Part shown: positions 37,436 to 46,773 of the stretch, piece after piece
Layout: each line of letters starts with the position of its first letter
Position numbering within the stretch: the stretch's first letter is position 1
Assembly: GCF_004912155.1 (NCBI RefSeq)
Contig: NZ_STGX01000010.1
Coordinates: forward strand, 110,200-174,199
Direction of reading: 5' to 3'
Length of the DNA: 64,000 nt
Source: Glycomyces paridis
GTDB taxonomy: Bacteria; Actinomycetota; Actinomycetes; Mycobacteriales; Micromonosporaceae
The notes under the pieces: generated by a model
Told to the model about the DNA's origin: nothing
Database searches by the model: none
The model's input: only the letters and a program-made list of their open reading frames with translations
Made by a program: the position numbers and the translations under genes

Positions 37436-39160
37436 ATGCTGAACTTCAGGCTCAAGCGCCGCGCGGTCGCCGCCGTCGGCGCGGCCGCGCTCGCGGCGAC
37501 CACGCTCGCCGTCGGCGCCTGGTCGTCCCACGGCGGCGACCACGGCCACGGCCACGGCCGCCAGGTCGACCTGCAACTGCTGGCCATCAACGACTTCCAC
37601 GGCAACATCGAGGCCGCCTCCAGCCTCACCTACCCCGGTTTCGACGAGCCCGTGGGCGGCGCCGAGTACCTCGCCACGCACCTCGAACAGGCCCGCGAAG
37701 GCGAGAAGTACTCGACCACCGTCGCCGCCGGCGACCTCATCGGCGCCAGCCCCTTCCTGTCGGCCGTCTTCGACGACGAGCCCACCATCGAGTCGCTCAA
37801 CGCCATGGGCGTCGAGGTCTCCTCGGTCGGCAACCACGAGTTCGACGCCGGCTACGACGAACTCCAGCGCATCATCGAAGGCGACGAGGACTTCGAAGGC
37901 GCCGACTTCCCCTACCTCGGCGCGAACGTCGTCGACGAGGCCACCGGCGAGCCCGTCCTCGACCCGTACTGGGTCAAGAAGTTCAAGGGCGGCGTCAAGG
38001 TCGGCTTCATCGGCATGACCCTCGAAGGCACCGGCAGCATCGTCTCCCAGGCCGGCATCGAGGGCCTGGAGTTCCAGGACGAGGTCGCGACCGCGAACAA
38101 GTACGCCCGCGAGCTCAAGCGCCAGGGCGTCAACGCCATCGTCGTGCTCCTCCACGAAGGCGGCGTGCCCGTCGCCGAGGACACCGGCCACGACTGCGAG
38201 TCCCTCGACGGCACCGGCACCGGCATGTCCGGGCCCATCGTGGACATCGCCGAGACCATGACCCCGCTCGTGGACATCCTCGTCACCGGCCACACCCACA
38301 ACGAGTACGTCTGCTCGGTCCCCGACCCGGCCGGCAACCCGCGCATGGTCACCTCCGCGTCCTCCTACGGCAAGGTCTTCACCGAGATCGACGCGACCTA
38401 CGACAAGCGCACCAAGGACATCGTGCGCTCCTCGGTCTCCGGCTCCAACACCGTCGTCACCCGCGACGTCGAGGCCGACGGGGACCAGACCGACATCCTC
38501 GCCGAGTACGGGCCGCTCGCGGCCGAGGCCGGCAACCGCGTCGTCGGCTACATCGGCGAGGACGTCAAGCGCGGCGCCACCCGCGCCGAGGAGTTCCCGC
38601 TCGGCAGCCTCATCGCCGACGCGCAACTGTGGAACACCGCGGCCGAGGACGCCGGCGGCGCCGAGATCGCCTTCATGAACCCCGGCGGCGTCAGAGCCGA
38701 CCTCCTCTACGACCAGGGCACCCCCGGCGAGGCGACCTACGCCGAAGTGTTCACCGTGCAGCCCTTCGCGAACTACGTCGTCACCGTCGACCTGACCGGC
38801 GCGCAGATCCTCGAAGCGCTGCGCCAGCAGCTGCCGAGCGCCGAGCGTTCGACCACACTGGTCCTCCAGGTCTCCGAGGGCTTCACGTACACGTGGGACA
38901 CCTCCAAGACCGGCACCGACCAGATCGTGGCCGACTCCCTGGCGCTCAACGGGGAGCCGATCGTCGCCGACCAGACCTACCGGGTCACCGTCAACTCGTT
39001 CCTCGCCGACGGCGGCGACTCCTTCGCCGCGTTCGCCGAAGGCGAGAACCGTCTCTTCGGTGCGCTCGACGTCGACGCGTTCGAGGCCTACATCGCCGAG
39101 TTCGGCACCGCGGACGCGCCGCTCCAGGCCCCCGAACTGGGCCGGATCAACCGCATCTGA
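37436..39160 (+). CDS. Exported bifunctional metallophosphatase/5'-nucleotidase (UshA/YfkN-like)
   Basis: 574 aa. Signal sequence (residues 1-28), then a His/Gly-rich stretch (GGDHGHGHGH-like). The calcineurin-type metallophosphatase domain has NDFHGN (about 50), GDLIGASPF, GNHEFDAG and GHTHNEY, so all metal ligands are present. The C-terminal 5'-nucleotidase domain (about 350-570) has GSLIADAQLW, NPGGVRADL and FTVQPFAN. Hydrolyses nucleotides or UDP-sugars outside the membrane. Monocistronic. Confidence 0.93.
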   Translation: MLNFRLKRRAVAAVGAAALAATTLAVGAWSSHGGDHGHGHGRQVDLQLLAINDFHGNIEAASSLTYPGFDEPVGGAEYLATHLEQAREGEKYSTTVAAGDLIGASPFLSAVFDDEPTIESLNAMGVEVSSVGNHEFDAGYDELQRIIEGDEDFEGADFPYLGANVVDEATGEPVLDPYWVKKFKGGVKVGFIGMTLEGTGSIVSQAGIEGLEFQDEVATANKYARELKRQGVNAIVVLLHEGGVPVAEDTGHDCESLDGTGTGMSGPIVDIAETMTPLVDILVTGHTHNEYVCSVPDPAGNPRMVTSASSYGKVFTEIDATYDKRTKDIVRSSVSGSNTVVTRDVEADGDQTDILAEYGPLAAEAGNRVVGYIGEDVKRGATRAEEFPLGSLIADAQLWNTAAEDAGGAEIAFMNPGGVRADLLYDQGTPGEATYAEVFTVQPFANYVVTVDLTGAQILEALRQQLPSAERSTTLVLQVSEGFTYTWDTSKTGTDQIVADSLALNGEPIVADQTYRVTVNSFLADGGDSFAAFAEGENRLFGALDVDAFEAYIAEFGTADAPLQAPELGRINRI

Positions 39161-39179
39161 CCGTTCCTGAACGGATTCA

Positions 39180-39210
39180 CAGCAGCGGAGCAGCGATTGC
39201 TCCGCTGCTG
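39180..39210 (+). terminator. Terminator after the 5'-nucleotidase gene
   Basis: 13-bp stem CAGCAGCGGAGCA with loop GCGAT, 19 bases past the stop. Confidence 0.75.
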
Positions 39211-39279
39211 TGTCGTCGTCCGGGTACCGACCGGATAGGGTGGAGACACCCTTGAACCTTCAACGGAGGACCGCAGGTC

Positions 39280-40089
39280 ATGGCAATGCAGAGCAGGAAC
39301 TCATCCCTTCGGAACATGGTGAAGACCCAGTACAACCAGCAGCACATGGGTGCCGCGTACGGGCCTTACGGACAGATGACCCAGGCCCCGCAGGTCCAGA
39401 CCATGCGGATCGACGACGTCATCGTCCGCACCGTGGCCCTCGTCGGCGCGACCTTCGTCGCGGCGATCCTCACCTACGGCATGGTCGGCAGCGGCGACTC
39501 CGCCTCGGTGGGCACCGCCGGCATGCTGATGACCCTCGGCGCCGTCGTCGGCCTCGGCGTCATCATCTTCTCGATGTTCAAGCCGATCACGAACCCCTTC
39601 ATCTGCTTCGCCTACGCGATCGGGCAGGGGCTTCTCCTCGGCGGCGTCTCCGCGGTGTTCGAGGCCCAGTTCCCCGGCATCGTCGTCAACGCCCTCCTCG
39701 GCACCATCCTCGTGTTCGCCGGGATGCTCGCGCTCTACCGCTTCCGCATCCTCAAGAACTCCCCGGTCTTCACCAAGGTCATCATCGGCGCCGGCTTTGG
39801 CATCTTCGCCCTGACCATGGTCAACCTCGTCGCGAGCATGTTCGGCGCGAACCTCGGCCTCTTCGCCTCCCCCGGCGGCGACCCGACCACCCTCCAGTGG
39901 ATCATCGCCATCGGCATCACCCTCTGGGCCGCCTTCTCCTTCATCCTCGACTTCGACATGATCGAGCAGTCCGCGCAGATGGGCGCCCCCAAGAAGTACG
40001 CCTGGGCCGGGGCCTTCGGCCTCACCGCCGGGCTCATCTTCCTGTACTGGAACCTGCTCCGCCTCCTCAGCTACTTCCAGAGCAACTAG
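39280..40089 (+). CDS. Bax inhibitor-1/YccA family membrane protein
   Basis: 269 aa. A hydrophilic Gln/Met-rich N-terminus (about 1-45) is followed by seven membrane helices. The closing segment FSFILDFDMIEQ..GAPKKYAWAGAFGLTAGLIFLYWNLLRLL carries the conserved Asp pair of the family. BI-1 proteins form pH-sensitive calcium leak channels; the bacterial role is uncertain. ATG behind ACGGAGG. Confidence 0.9.
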   Translation: MAMQSRNSSLRNMVKTQYNQQHMGAAYGPYGQMTQAPQVQTMRIDDVIVRTVALVGATFVAAILTYGMVGSGDSASVGTAGMLMTLGAVVGLGVIIFSMFKPITNPFICFAYAIGQGLLLGGVSAVFEAQFPGIVVNALLGTILVFAGMLALYRFRILKNSPVFTKVIIGAGFGIFALTMVNLVASMFGANLGLFASPGGDPTTLQWIIAIGITLWAAFSFILDFDMIEQSAQMGAPKKYAWAGAFGLTAGLIFLYWNLLRLLSYFQSN

Positions 40090-40093
40090 CGGC

Positions 40094-40396
40094 TTGAGCA
40101 CCGAGCTACAGCGGGCGATCGGGCGCGTCGTCGAAGGCACGCGCCACTGGTCGCCCGCTCGCTGGTCTCCGAAGGCCGAAGCGATGCACGACCTCGTCCA
40201 GGCCCTCGCCGACCTCACCGCCGACGCCGAGCACCACCCCCGCCGGGCCGTCCCGCGCCTGCCCAACGACATGCACCTGCCCGACCAGCTCCAGGTCGTC
40301 GGCCTCGACCTCCTCGACGCCGAACCCCGCCTCACCCCCGGCCAGCGCGACAGCGCCTTCGCCGCGATCGACCGGGCCCGCGCCGCCCTCTTCTAG
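40094..40396 (+). CDS. Small hypothetical protein
   Basis: 100 aa, TTG start only five bases after the BI-1 stop, so likely coupled. Helical and soluble, with HWSPARWSPKAEAMHDLVQALADL; no family recognised. Its 3' end overlaps the convergent FUSC gene by four bases. Real but uncharacterised, judging from the codon bias. Confidence 0.6.
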   Translation: MSTELQRAIGRVVEGTRHWSPARWSPKAEAMHDLVQALADLTADAEHHPRRAVPRLPNDMHLPDQLQVVGLDLLDAEPRLTPGQRDSAFAAIDRARAALF

Positions 40397-42474
40397 GCCT
40401 CGTTCCAGTCGGCCATGAGCAGCGCCGTGTCCTCCAGCGCCTCCACCAGGTTGTCGGCCTCCCAGCGCAGCACGTTGCGGCGTGTGCGCGTCGCCCGGTC
40501 CTCGACGGCCGCGAGCCGCAGGTCCAGCCGGTGCGCCGCCTGCTCCAGGTCCGCGCCCCGCGGCGCCGCCGCGCCGCGGGCCCGCGCCGCCAGCCGCATG
40601 TAGGCCGCGTCGACCGAGTCGGCGAACGCGTCGACGCCCGCCAAACCGATGCCCTCCTCGTCGCGCCCGAGGGTCGCGTTGACCGCCACGAGTGCCCGCC
40701 CGGCCCGCGACAGCGCCGCCTCGACGCCGAGGACGTCGGCCGACAGGGGTCCGGGACCGGAGACCGGTTCGGCCTTCGCCTGATCCGCCGAGCTGTTCAG
40801 GGCCGCCCGCCGCGCCCGGATGCGGTCGATGGCGGCGTGCATGACCTTGCGGTCGTAGTCGGCCGGATGCGCCTGCCGGTCCAGTGACAGCCGCGCGTAG
40901 TCGCGGTAGGCGTCGACGAGGTCGCCGAGGAGGTCGCCGAGCCTGCGGGTCTGCCAGGTCGGGACGAGGACGTAGAACCCGATCGCGAGCCCCGCGCCGA
41001 CCAGGGTGCACACGCCCCGGTCGACGGCTGCGAGGACCGGTGCCTCGCCGGCGAGGTCGATCTGGAACACCGTGAACCCGGAGACGGCGGCGGCGAACAC
41101 GAGCATCGACACCGGCCGCGCCAGGTAGGCCACGAGCGCGTACGCGAGCACGACGAGGCTGAGCCACAGCTGGTCGGCGGGCAGGAGGAGCCCGAGGAGC
41201 GAGGCGAGCACGACGCCGCCGGTGGTGCCGACGGCCCTGGTGGTGCCGCGTGTGAGCGTCCCCGCGAAGTCCGCTTGGAGGACCAGCCAGGCCGTGAGCG
41301 GGATCCAGTACCCGTGCCCGGTGGGCCACAGGAGGCCGATGGTCATCGCCAGGGCGATGACGCCTGCGCGCCGCAGCGCGTGGTGGACGACCGGGTCGCG
41401 GCGGTGCAGGCGGGCCCGGAGCTGTTCGAAGGTCTGGCGGGCGGTGCTGGTGACGTGGGCGAGCGCGGGGTCGCCGATGACTTCGCCGCCGCCGTCGGTG
41501 ATCCGCTCGGCGTAGGCGCCGGTCTCGTGGAGGGTGCGCAGGAGGCCGCCGATCTCGGTGGGCATGGTGCCGGTGGCGGTGGCCATGGGGTTCTGGGAGA
41601 GCCCGTCGAGGAGCGCGTCCCAGTCGAGGGGCGCGGGGCGGCGGGCGGTGATGCGGTCGGCGAAGTGGGTGAGGAGGCGGGCGGCGAGTTCGAGGGCTTC
41701 GGAGTAGAACGCGACGGTGTCGCGGTCCTGGGCGTCGGCGCGGGCCCGGGCGCTGGCGGTGCGGCCGATGGCGCCGGAGACGGCGTAGATCTGGCGGCGG
41801 GCTTCGAGGACGGCGGTGGGGAGGACGCGGCGGCGGTCGAGTTCGCGGGCGGCTTCGAGGAGGGTCTCGGTGCGGAAGGGGGCGCTGGGGTCGGCGGCGA
41901 GGGCGTCGGCTTCGGCGGCGAGGGCGAGCCAGGCGTCGGCGAGGGTGCGGCGGTCTTCGGCCCAGCGGTAGTACGGGGGGAGGAGGGCCATGAGGGCTTG
42001 GACGGCGCCGCCGGCGAGGACGGCGGCGGCGGCGATGAGGGCGGTGGTGCCGACGGTGACGTGTTCGGCGAGGAAGAACATGACGCCGGAGACGGTGAAG
42101 GTGACGCCGGCGACGTGGGTGACGGAGCCGACGAAGGTGAGGATGAAGGCGTAGGCGGCCGCGGCGGCGACGAGCACGATCGGGTTGCCGATGGCGCCGA
42201 GGAGGACGCCGAGTGCGCCCGCGGCGCCGACGAGGACGGGGAGTGCGGGGCCGGTGCGGGTGCCGGGGGTGAGGAGGGCGACGCCGCCGAGCCAGGCGCC
42301 CATGGCGGCGGCGGGTCCCCAGGCGGGGTGGTCGAGGAGGGCGACGGCGCTCATGGCGACGGCGATGCCGAAGGCGGCGCGCACGGCGAGGACCGGGGTG
42401 GCCTCGCCCGGGGTCCACGCCCGCAGGTCCTGGCCGACCCGGCGGAAGGATTCGGCGACGCCCGGGTTGAGCAC
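40393..42474 (-). CDS. FUSC-family inner-membrane exporter
   Basis: 693 aa, GTG start. Two blocks of about six membrane helices (about 25-170 and 365-490) flank soluble helical regions, the FUSC/aromatic acid exporter layout. Recognisable parts are [14 protein letters not shown] after the first block and [15 protein letters not shown] in the last soluble part. Probably exports hydrophobic or aromatic compounds. The gene is divergent from guaA with a 99-base spacer. Confidence 0.85.
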   Translation of the reverse strand: MLNPGVAESFRRVGQDLRAWTPGEATPVLAVRAAFGIAVAMSAVALLDHPAWGPAAAMGAWLGGVALLTPGTRTGPALPVLVGAAGALGVLLGAIGNPIVLVAAAAAYAFILTFVGSVTHVAGVTFTVSGVMFFLAEHVTVGTTALIAAAAVLAGGAVQALMALLPPYYRWAEDRRTLADAWLALAAEADALAADPSAPFRTETLLEAARELDRRRVLPTAVLEARRQIYAVSGAIGRTASARARADAQDRDTVAFYSEALELAARLLTHFADRITARRPAPLDWDALLDGLSQNPMATATGTMPTEIGGLLRTLHETGAYAERITDGGGEVIGDPALAHVTSTARQTFEQLRARLHRRDPVVHHALRRAGVIALAMTIGLLWPTGHGYWIPLTAWLVLQADFAGTLTRGTTRAVGTTGGVVLASLLGLLLPADQLWLSLVVLAYALVAYLARPVSMLVFAAAVSGFTVFQIDLAGEAPVLAAVDRGVCTLVGAGLAIGFYVLVPTWQTRRLGDLLGDLVDAYRDYARLSLDRQAHPADYDRKVMHAAIDRIRARRAALNSSADQAKAEPVSGPGPLSADVLGVEAALSRAGRALVAVNATLGRDEEGIGLAGVDAFADSVDAAYMRLAARARGAAAPRGADLEQAAHRLDLRLAAVEDRATRTRRNVLRWEADNLVEALEDTALLMADWNEA

Positions 42475-42573
42475 GTTGCGATCTTATGGCGCCGGCGGCG
42501 CCGCGGTACGGGCCCGCCCACACCGGCCGCCGCGCCTGCGGGTGTGAGGCCGGCTACCGGTTACGCTGTTGCC

Positions 42574-44118
42574 ATGCGACAAACGGTGCTGGTGGTCGAC
42601 TTCGGGGCCCAATACGCGCAGCTCATCGCGCGTCGAGTGCGCGAGGCCAACGTCTATTCGGAGATCGTGCCCTCTTCGATGCCCGCCGCGGAGATGCTCG
42701 CGAAGGAGCCGGCGGCGATCATCCTGTCGGGCGGTCCTTCGAGCGTGTACGCCGAGGGCGCGCCGCAGGTGGACGCGGCCCTGTTCGAGGCCGGGGTGCC
42801 GGTGCTCGGGATCTGCTACGGCTTCCAGGCGATGGCGAAGGCCCTGGGCGGGACGGTGGCCCGGACGGGCCTGTCGGAGTACGGCGGGACGGAGCTGGAC
42901 GTGCTGTGCGCGTCGAAGCTCCTGGACGGCCTGCCCGAGCACCAGTCGGTGTGGATGAGCCACGGCGACTCGGTCTCGGAGGCCCCGGCGGGGTTCGACG
43001 TGGTCGCCCGTACGGCGGGGGCGCCGGTGGCGGCGTTCGAGAACCTGGAGGCGCGCCTGGCGGGCGTCCAGTACCACCCGGAGGTGGCGCACACGCCGCA
43101 CGGCCAGGCGGTCATCCGCCACTTCCTGCACGACATCGCGGGGATCAGGCCGAACTGGACGAACTCGGCGATCATCGACGAGCAGGTCGCGGCGATCCGC
43201 GAGCAGGTGGGCGACAGGCGGGTCCTGTGCGCGCTGTCGGGCGGCGTGGACTCGTCGGTGGCGGCGGCGCTGGTGCACCGGGCGATCGGCGACCAGCTCA
43301 CGTGCGTGTTCGTCGACCACGGGCTGCTGCGCGCGGGCGAGGCCGAGCAGGTCGAGAAGGACTACGCGCAGTTGACGGGCATCGACGTTCGCTGCGTGGA
43401 CGTCTCGGAGCAGTTCCTGTCGGCGCTCAAGGGCGTGACGGACCCCGAGGAGAAGCGCAAGATCATCGGCCGGGAGTTCATCCGGACGTTCGAGGCGGCG
43501 GCGCGCGAGATCGCCGAGGAGCAGGGCATCGACTTCCTCGTCCAGGGCACGCTGTACCCGGACGTGGTCGAGTCCGGCGGCGGCACGGGCACCGCGAACA
43601 TCAAGAGCCACCACAACGTGGGCGGCCTGCCCGACGACCTCCAGTTCGCGCTCATCGAGCCGCTGCGCACCCTGTTCAAGGACGAGGTCCGCGCGATCGG
43701 CCTCGAACTGGGCCTGCCGGAGTCGATGGTGTGGCGCCACCCGTTCCCGGGCCCGGGCCTGGGCATCCGGATCGTCGGCGAGGTCACGCGCGAGCGCCTG
43801 GACCTGTTGAAGGCGGCGGACGCGATCGCCCGCGCGGAGCTGACGGCGGCGGGCCTGGACCGCTCGGTGTGGCAGTTCCCGGTGGTGCTGCTGGCCGACG
43901 TGCGTTCGGTGGGCGTGCAGGGCGACGGGCGCACCTACGGGCATCCGATCGTGCTGCGGCCGGTCTCCTCGGAGGACGCGATGACCGCGGACTGGTCGCG
44001 CCTGCCGTACGAGCTGCTGGCGCGGATCTCCACGCGCATCACCAACGAGGTCGCCGACGTCAACCGGGTGGTGCTCGACGTCACGAGCAAGCCGCCGGGC
44101 ACGATCGAGTGGGAATAG
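42574..44118 (+). CDS. guaA: GMP synthase (glutamine-hydrolysing)
   Basis: 514 aa, complete. Class I glutamine amidotransferase domain (1-190) with nucleophile Cys in GICYGFQAM (about 78) and the His/Glu pair in YHPEVAHT. The ATP-pyrophosphatase domain has the P-loop LSGGVDSSV (about 225), and the C-terminal dimerisation domain ends KPPGTIEWE. Converts XMP to GMP. The frame is open far upstream, but [11 protein letters not shown] is the standard start. Confidence 0.96.
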   Translation: MRQTVLVVDFGAQYAQLIARRVREANVYSEIVPSSMPAAEMLAKEPAAIILSGGPSSVYAEGAPQVDAALFEAGVPVLGICYGFQAMAKALGGTVARTGLSEYGGTELDVLCASKLLDGLPEHQSVWMSHGDSVSEAPAGFDVVARTAGAPVAAFENLEARLAGVQYHPEVAHTPHGQAVIRHFLHDIAGIRPNWTNSAIIDEQVAAIREQVGDRRVLCALSGGVDSSVAAALVHRAIGDQLTCVFVDHGLLRAGEAEQVEKDYAQLTGIDVRCVDVSEQFLSALKGVTDPEEKRKIIGREFIRTFEAAAREIAEEQGIDFLVQGTLYPDVVESGGGTGTANIKSHHNVGGLPDDLQFALIEPLRTLFKDEVRAIGLELGLPESMVWRHPFPGPGLGIRIVGEVTRERLDLLKAADAIARAELTAAGLDRSVWQFPVVLLADVRSVGVQGDGRTYGHPIVLRPVSSEDAMTADWSRLPYELLARISTRITNEVADVNRVVLDVTSKPPGTIEWE

Positions 44119-44182
44119 GGCGGCGGCGCCGCTCGGGCGCAAGCTTCATCGGGTAGTCATGATCACGCCGTACAGTTGAGGG

Positions 44183-45100
44183 ATGCAATTCCGGATAGCT
44201 GCGTACGGGGAGGTACGTGACGAGAGCGGCCGGGTCCTGCTGACCCGCAGGAAGCGCGCGGGGCGCGAGGCCGGGCCCTGGCACCTGCCGGGCGGGGTCA
44301 TCGACCACGGCGAGCCGCCGAAGCGGGCCGCGGAGCGGCTCGTCAGCGAGCACACCGGCTACGAGGTCGTCGTGGGCGCGCCGCTGGAGGCGGTGGCCGT
44401 CGCCCGCCGCGGCGTCCACACGAACGCGATCGTCTACGCCGCCGACGTCAAAGAGGGCACCGGCCACGGCTCGGGGGAGTCGGTGGAGTGGGTCGAGCCC
44501 GAGCGGGCGGCCGCGGAGTCCCATTCGCCGTTCGTCTCGGCCTGCCTGGGCCTGGAGGACGAGCGCCTGGCGGGCGCGGTGGTCAAGGCCCCGCAGGAGA
44601 CCCGCCCGGTCCCGCCCGCGAAGGCGAAGAAGGGCCGCCGTCGCCGCGGCCAGCGCTTCGGCGCGTACGGCGTCGTGGCCGACGGCGCGGGCCGCATCCT
44701 GCTGGCCCGGATCGCCGAGGGCTATCCCGGCGGCGGCACCTGGCACCTGCCCGGCGGCGGTGTCGACTTCGGCGAGTCGCCGCGCGCGGCGGTCTCCCGC
44801 GAGATCTACGAGGAGACCGGCCAGGAGGCCCTGGTCGGGGACCTGCTCAACGTCACGTCGTTCCGGCACCGGCGGGCGATCGGCCCGGAGGGCTACCCGC
44901 TCGACTGGCACGGGGTGCGCGCGATCTACTCCGCCACGGTCCCGGACCCGTCGGCGGCCCAGGTGGTCGAGGCCGCGGGCGGCTCCACGAGCGAGTCGCG
45001 CTGGTGGGACGCGGCGGCCCTCGACGACCTGCCGCTCTCGGCGGCCGTCGAGGACGCACTCCAAGTGGTCGACCTGAAGAACCTCGCCGCCCAGGCTTAG
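44183..45100 (+). CDS. Tandem double-Nudix protein
   Basis: 305 aa with two Nudix folds joined by a basic linker (KAKKGRRRRGQR). The second box (GGGVDFGESPRAAVSREIYEETGQ, about 191-214) fits the GX5EX7REUXEEXGU rule perfectly. The first (GGVIDHGEPPKRAAERLVSEHTGY) has lost the core RE..EE residues (RLVSEH), so it is probably catalytically dead or regulatory. Hydrolyses a nucleoside diphosphate derivative; substrate unknown. Its TAG stop lies inside the left arm of a palindromic element. Confidence 0.85.
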   Translation: MQFRIAAYGEVRDESGRVLLTRRKRAGREAGPWHLPGGVIDHGEPPKRAAERLVSEHTGYEVVVGAPLEAVAVARRGVHTNAIVYAADVKEGTGHGSGESVEWVEPERAAAESHSPFVSACLGLEDERLAGAVVKAPQETRPVPPAKAKKGRRRRGQRFGAYGVVADGAGRILLARIAEGYPGGGTWHLPGGGVDFGESPRAAVSREIYEETGQEALVGDLLNVTSFRHRRAIGPEGYPLDWHGVRAIYSATVPDPSAAQVVEAAGGSTSESRWWDAAALDDLPLSAAVEDALQVVDLKNLAAQA

Positions 45101-45296
45101 GGGGTGCCGGAGCATCCCGGGCGGCCGTTCTCCGGCCCATTCGCCCGCTCGCTGCGTTGTCGGCGAATCGGATACAACACCGGTATCCGATTCGCCTTCC
45201 GCGGCCTCGGCGATGCTTGCGAGCCGTAACTGTGCACAGCGAGCGAACGAATGGACTCGGATACCGACTCGCCGGGGATGCTCCGGCACCCCCTAA
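45097..45296. repeat. 200-bp palindromic element with perfect 22-bp terminal inverted repeats
   Basis: The outer arms 45097-45118 and 45275-45296 are perfect inverted copies starting TTAGGGGGTGCCGG. Inner inverted pairs are CCATTCG-N3-GCTCGCTG (45137-45154) with its mirror at 45237-45254, and GGCGAATCGGATA (45162-45174) with its mirror at 45184-45196. The outer arms contain the stop codons of both convergent genes. It may be a miniature transposon-like element or a very elaborate bidirectional terminator. Confidence 0.8.
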
Positions 45297-46543
45297 CGCC
45301 ATCTGGCGATGATGGTCTCCCCGGCGCGGACGGTCTCGCCGGGCACGACCGAGGCTTCGGCGGCGCCGGCGGGCAGGTACACGTCGGTGCGGGAGCCGAA
45401 GCGGATGAGCCCGTAGCGTTCGCCCTTGGCGAGTGCGGCGCCGGGCTTGGTGCGGTTGACGATGCGGCGCAGGACCGCGCCGGTGCGCTGGGCGACGACG
45501 ACGCGTCCGCGGGGGGTCGAGACGACCGTGTAGCAGGCGGCGTTGTGCTCGGCCTCGGGCGCGCTGACCTTCGCGTAGCCGCCCTTCTCGGTGAACACGT
45601 CGACGACCTCGCCGGCGACGGGGGCGCGGTTGACGTGCACGTCGGTGACCGACAGGTAGGCGGCGATGCGGAGCCATTCGGCGCCGGCGGTGCCGGTGGC
45701 GGCGCCGAAGCGCTCGTCCACGACGGTCTCGACGGCCATGATGCGCCCGTCGGAGGCGGCGAGCACCGCTTCGGGCTCGTCGTCCTCGCCGCGCAGGTCC
45801 GCTTCGCGCTGCGGGTCGCGGAAGAACGCGGCGACGGGGACGGCGGCGAGGGCCGGGACGATCCACGCCTTCGAGGCGGGCCGGATCTTCTTGGCGGCCC
45901 AGGCGGTCCCGAGGAGGAGCCCGGCGGCGATGATCCCGTTCGAGTCGAGGTGCAGGTTCGGGGTGACGGCGACCGAGGAGGCGCGCCAGGCGGGGGCGAG
46001 GCCCTCGGCGGCGGCGATGGCGCGCGGCTCGCCCTCGTGCTTGGAGGCCGAGCCGATGCGGAGCTTGTGGATGCGCACGGGCGGGAGCGAGCGCACGATG
46101 AGGTCGGTGCCGATGCCGTACTCGGCGACGAGTTCGGCGATCTCCTCGCGGGCGGGCGCGGTGAGGGTGGCGGCGAAGGAGAGCACGCCGCCGGGCTCGA
46201 CCTTCTCCTGGAGCAGCGCGATGTCGTCGATGAAGGCCTCGGCCTCGACGGTGACCGGCGCGGCGAGCATGACCTCCTCGGCGGGTTCGGCGTCGGCGAG
46301 GGCGGCGACGACGGTGACGTTCCCGGCCGTCCAGGAGCCCTCGGCGGCGAGTGAGGCCTTGAGGTCCTCTGTGGAGGAGGGGTCGGCGACGACGGTGAGC
46401 CGGTCGGCGGGCATGAGCGCTTCGAGCGCGGCGGTGAGCACCGGGTGGCCCCAGGCCGCGCCCACGACCAGGCCGGTCTTGGGGCCCCTCCGGCGAGCGA
46501 ATTCGTCGGTGATGCCGCGAGCGGCGGCTTTCGAGATCGGCAT
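45293..46543 (-). CDS. Methyltransferase-like / phosphatidylserine decarboxylase fusion
   Basis: 416 aa from MPISKAAARG; longer frames upstream cross non-coding sequence. The N-terminal half (about 25-180) resembles a class I SAM methyltransferase (GLVVGAAWGHPVLTAALEAL as motif I). The C-terminal half is a phosphatidylserine decarboxylase of the short type: FFRDPQRE, ASDGRIM, SVTDVHVNRAPV and RYGLIRFGSRTDVYLP. The Ser of FGSR is the self-cleavage and pyruvoyl site. It should make phosphatidylethanolamine. No phosphatidylserine synthase gene is adjacent, which is usual in other actinobacteria. Confidence 0.82.
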   Translation of the reverse strand: MPISKAAARGITDEFARRRGPKTGLVVGAAWGHPVLTAALEALMPADRLTVVADPSSTEDLKASLAAEGSWTAGNVTVVAALADAEPAEEVMLAAPVTVEAEAFIDDIALLQEKVEPGGVLSFAATLTAPAREEIAELVAEYGIGTDLIVRSLPPVRIHKLRIGSASKHEGEPRAIAAAEGLAPAWRASSVAVTPNLHLDSNGIIAAGLLLGTAWAAKKIRPASKAWIVPALAAVPVAAFFRDPQREADLRGEDDEPEAVLAASDGRIMAVETVVDERFGAATGTAGAEWLRIAAYLSVTDVHVNRAPVAGEVVDVFTEKGGYAKVSAPEAEHNAACYTVVSTPRGRVVVAQRTGAVLRRIVNRTKPGAALAKGERYGLIRFGSRTDVYLPAGAAEASVVPGETVRAGETIIARWR

Positions 46544-46773
46544 ATCCCCGACTATAGAGCGCCCTCCGGGACGGCCCGGGCCGCGCTCGCGTGTTGCGGC
46601 GCCGGTCCAAAGCCGGTCTTGTCCGGTTTCGTCCTCGTACTTTCGGAGGGTTCTCCACATCGTTCGGTCGAGTGGCCGCGCCGTCACGCGGGGTCTTCTC
46701 GTTTCCTCTCTTGTCAGGCGGCTCACGCTGACCCCACACACCTCACGTCCGCTCCCAGGAGGACCGAACCACG

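Noticed and set aside
41275-42573. N-terminal extension of the guaA frame
   Set aside because: Open only because it is antisense to FUSC; the standard GuaA start is at 42574.
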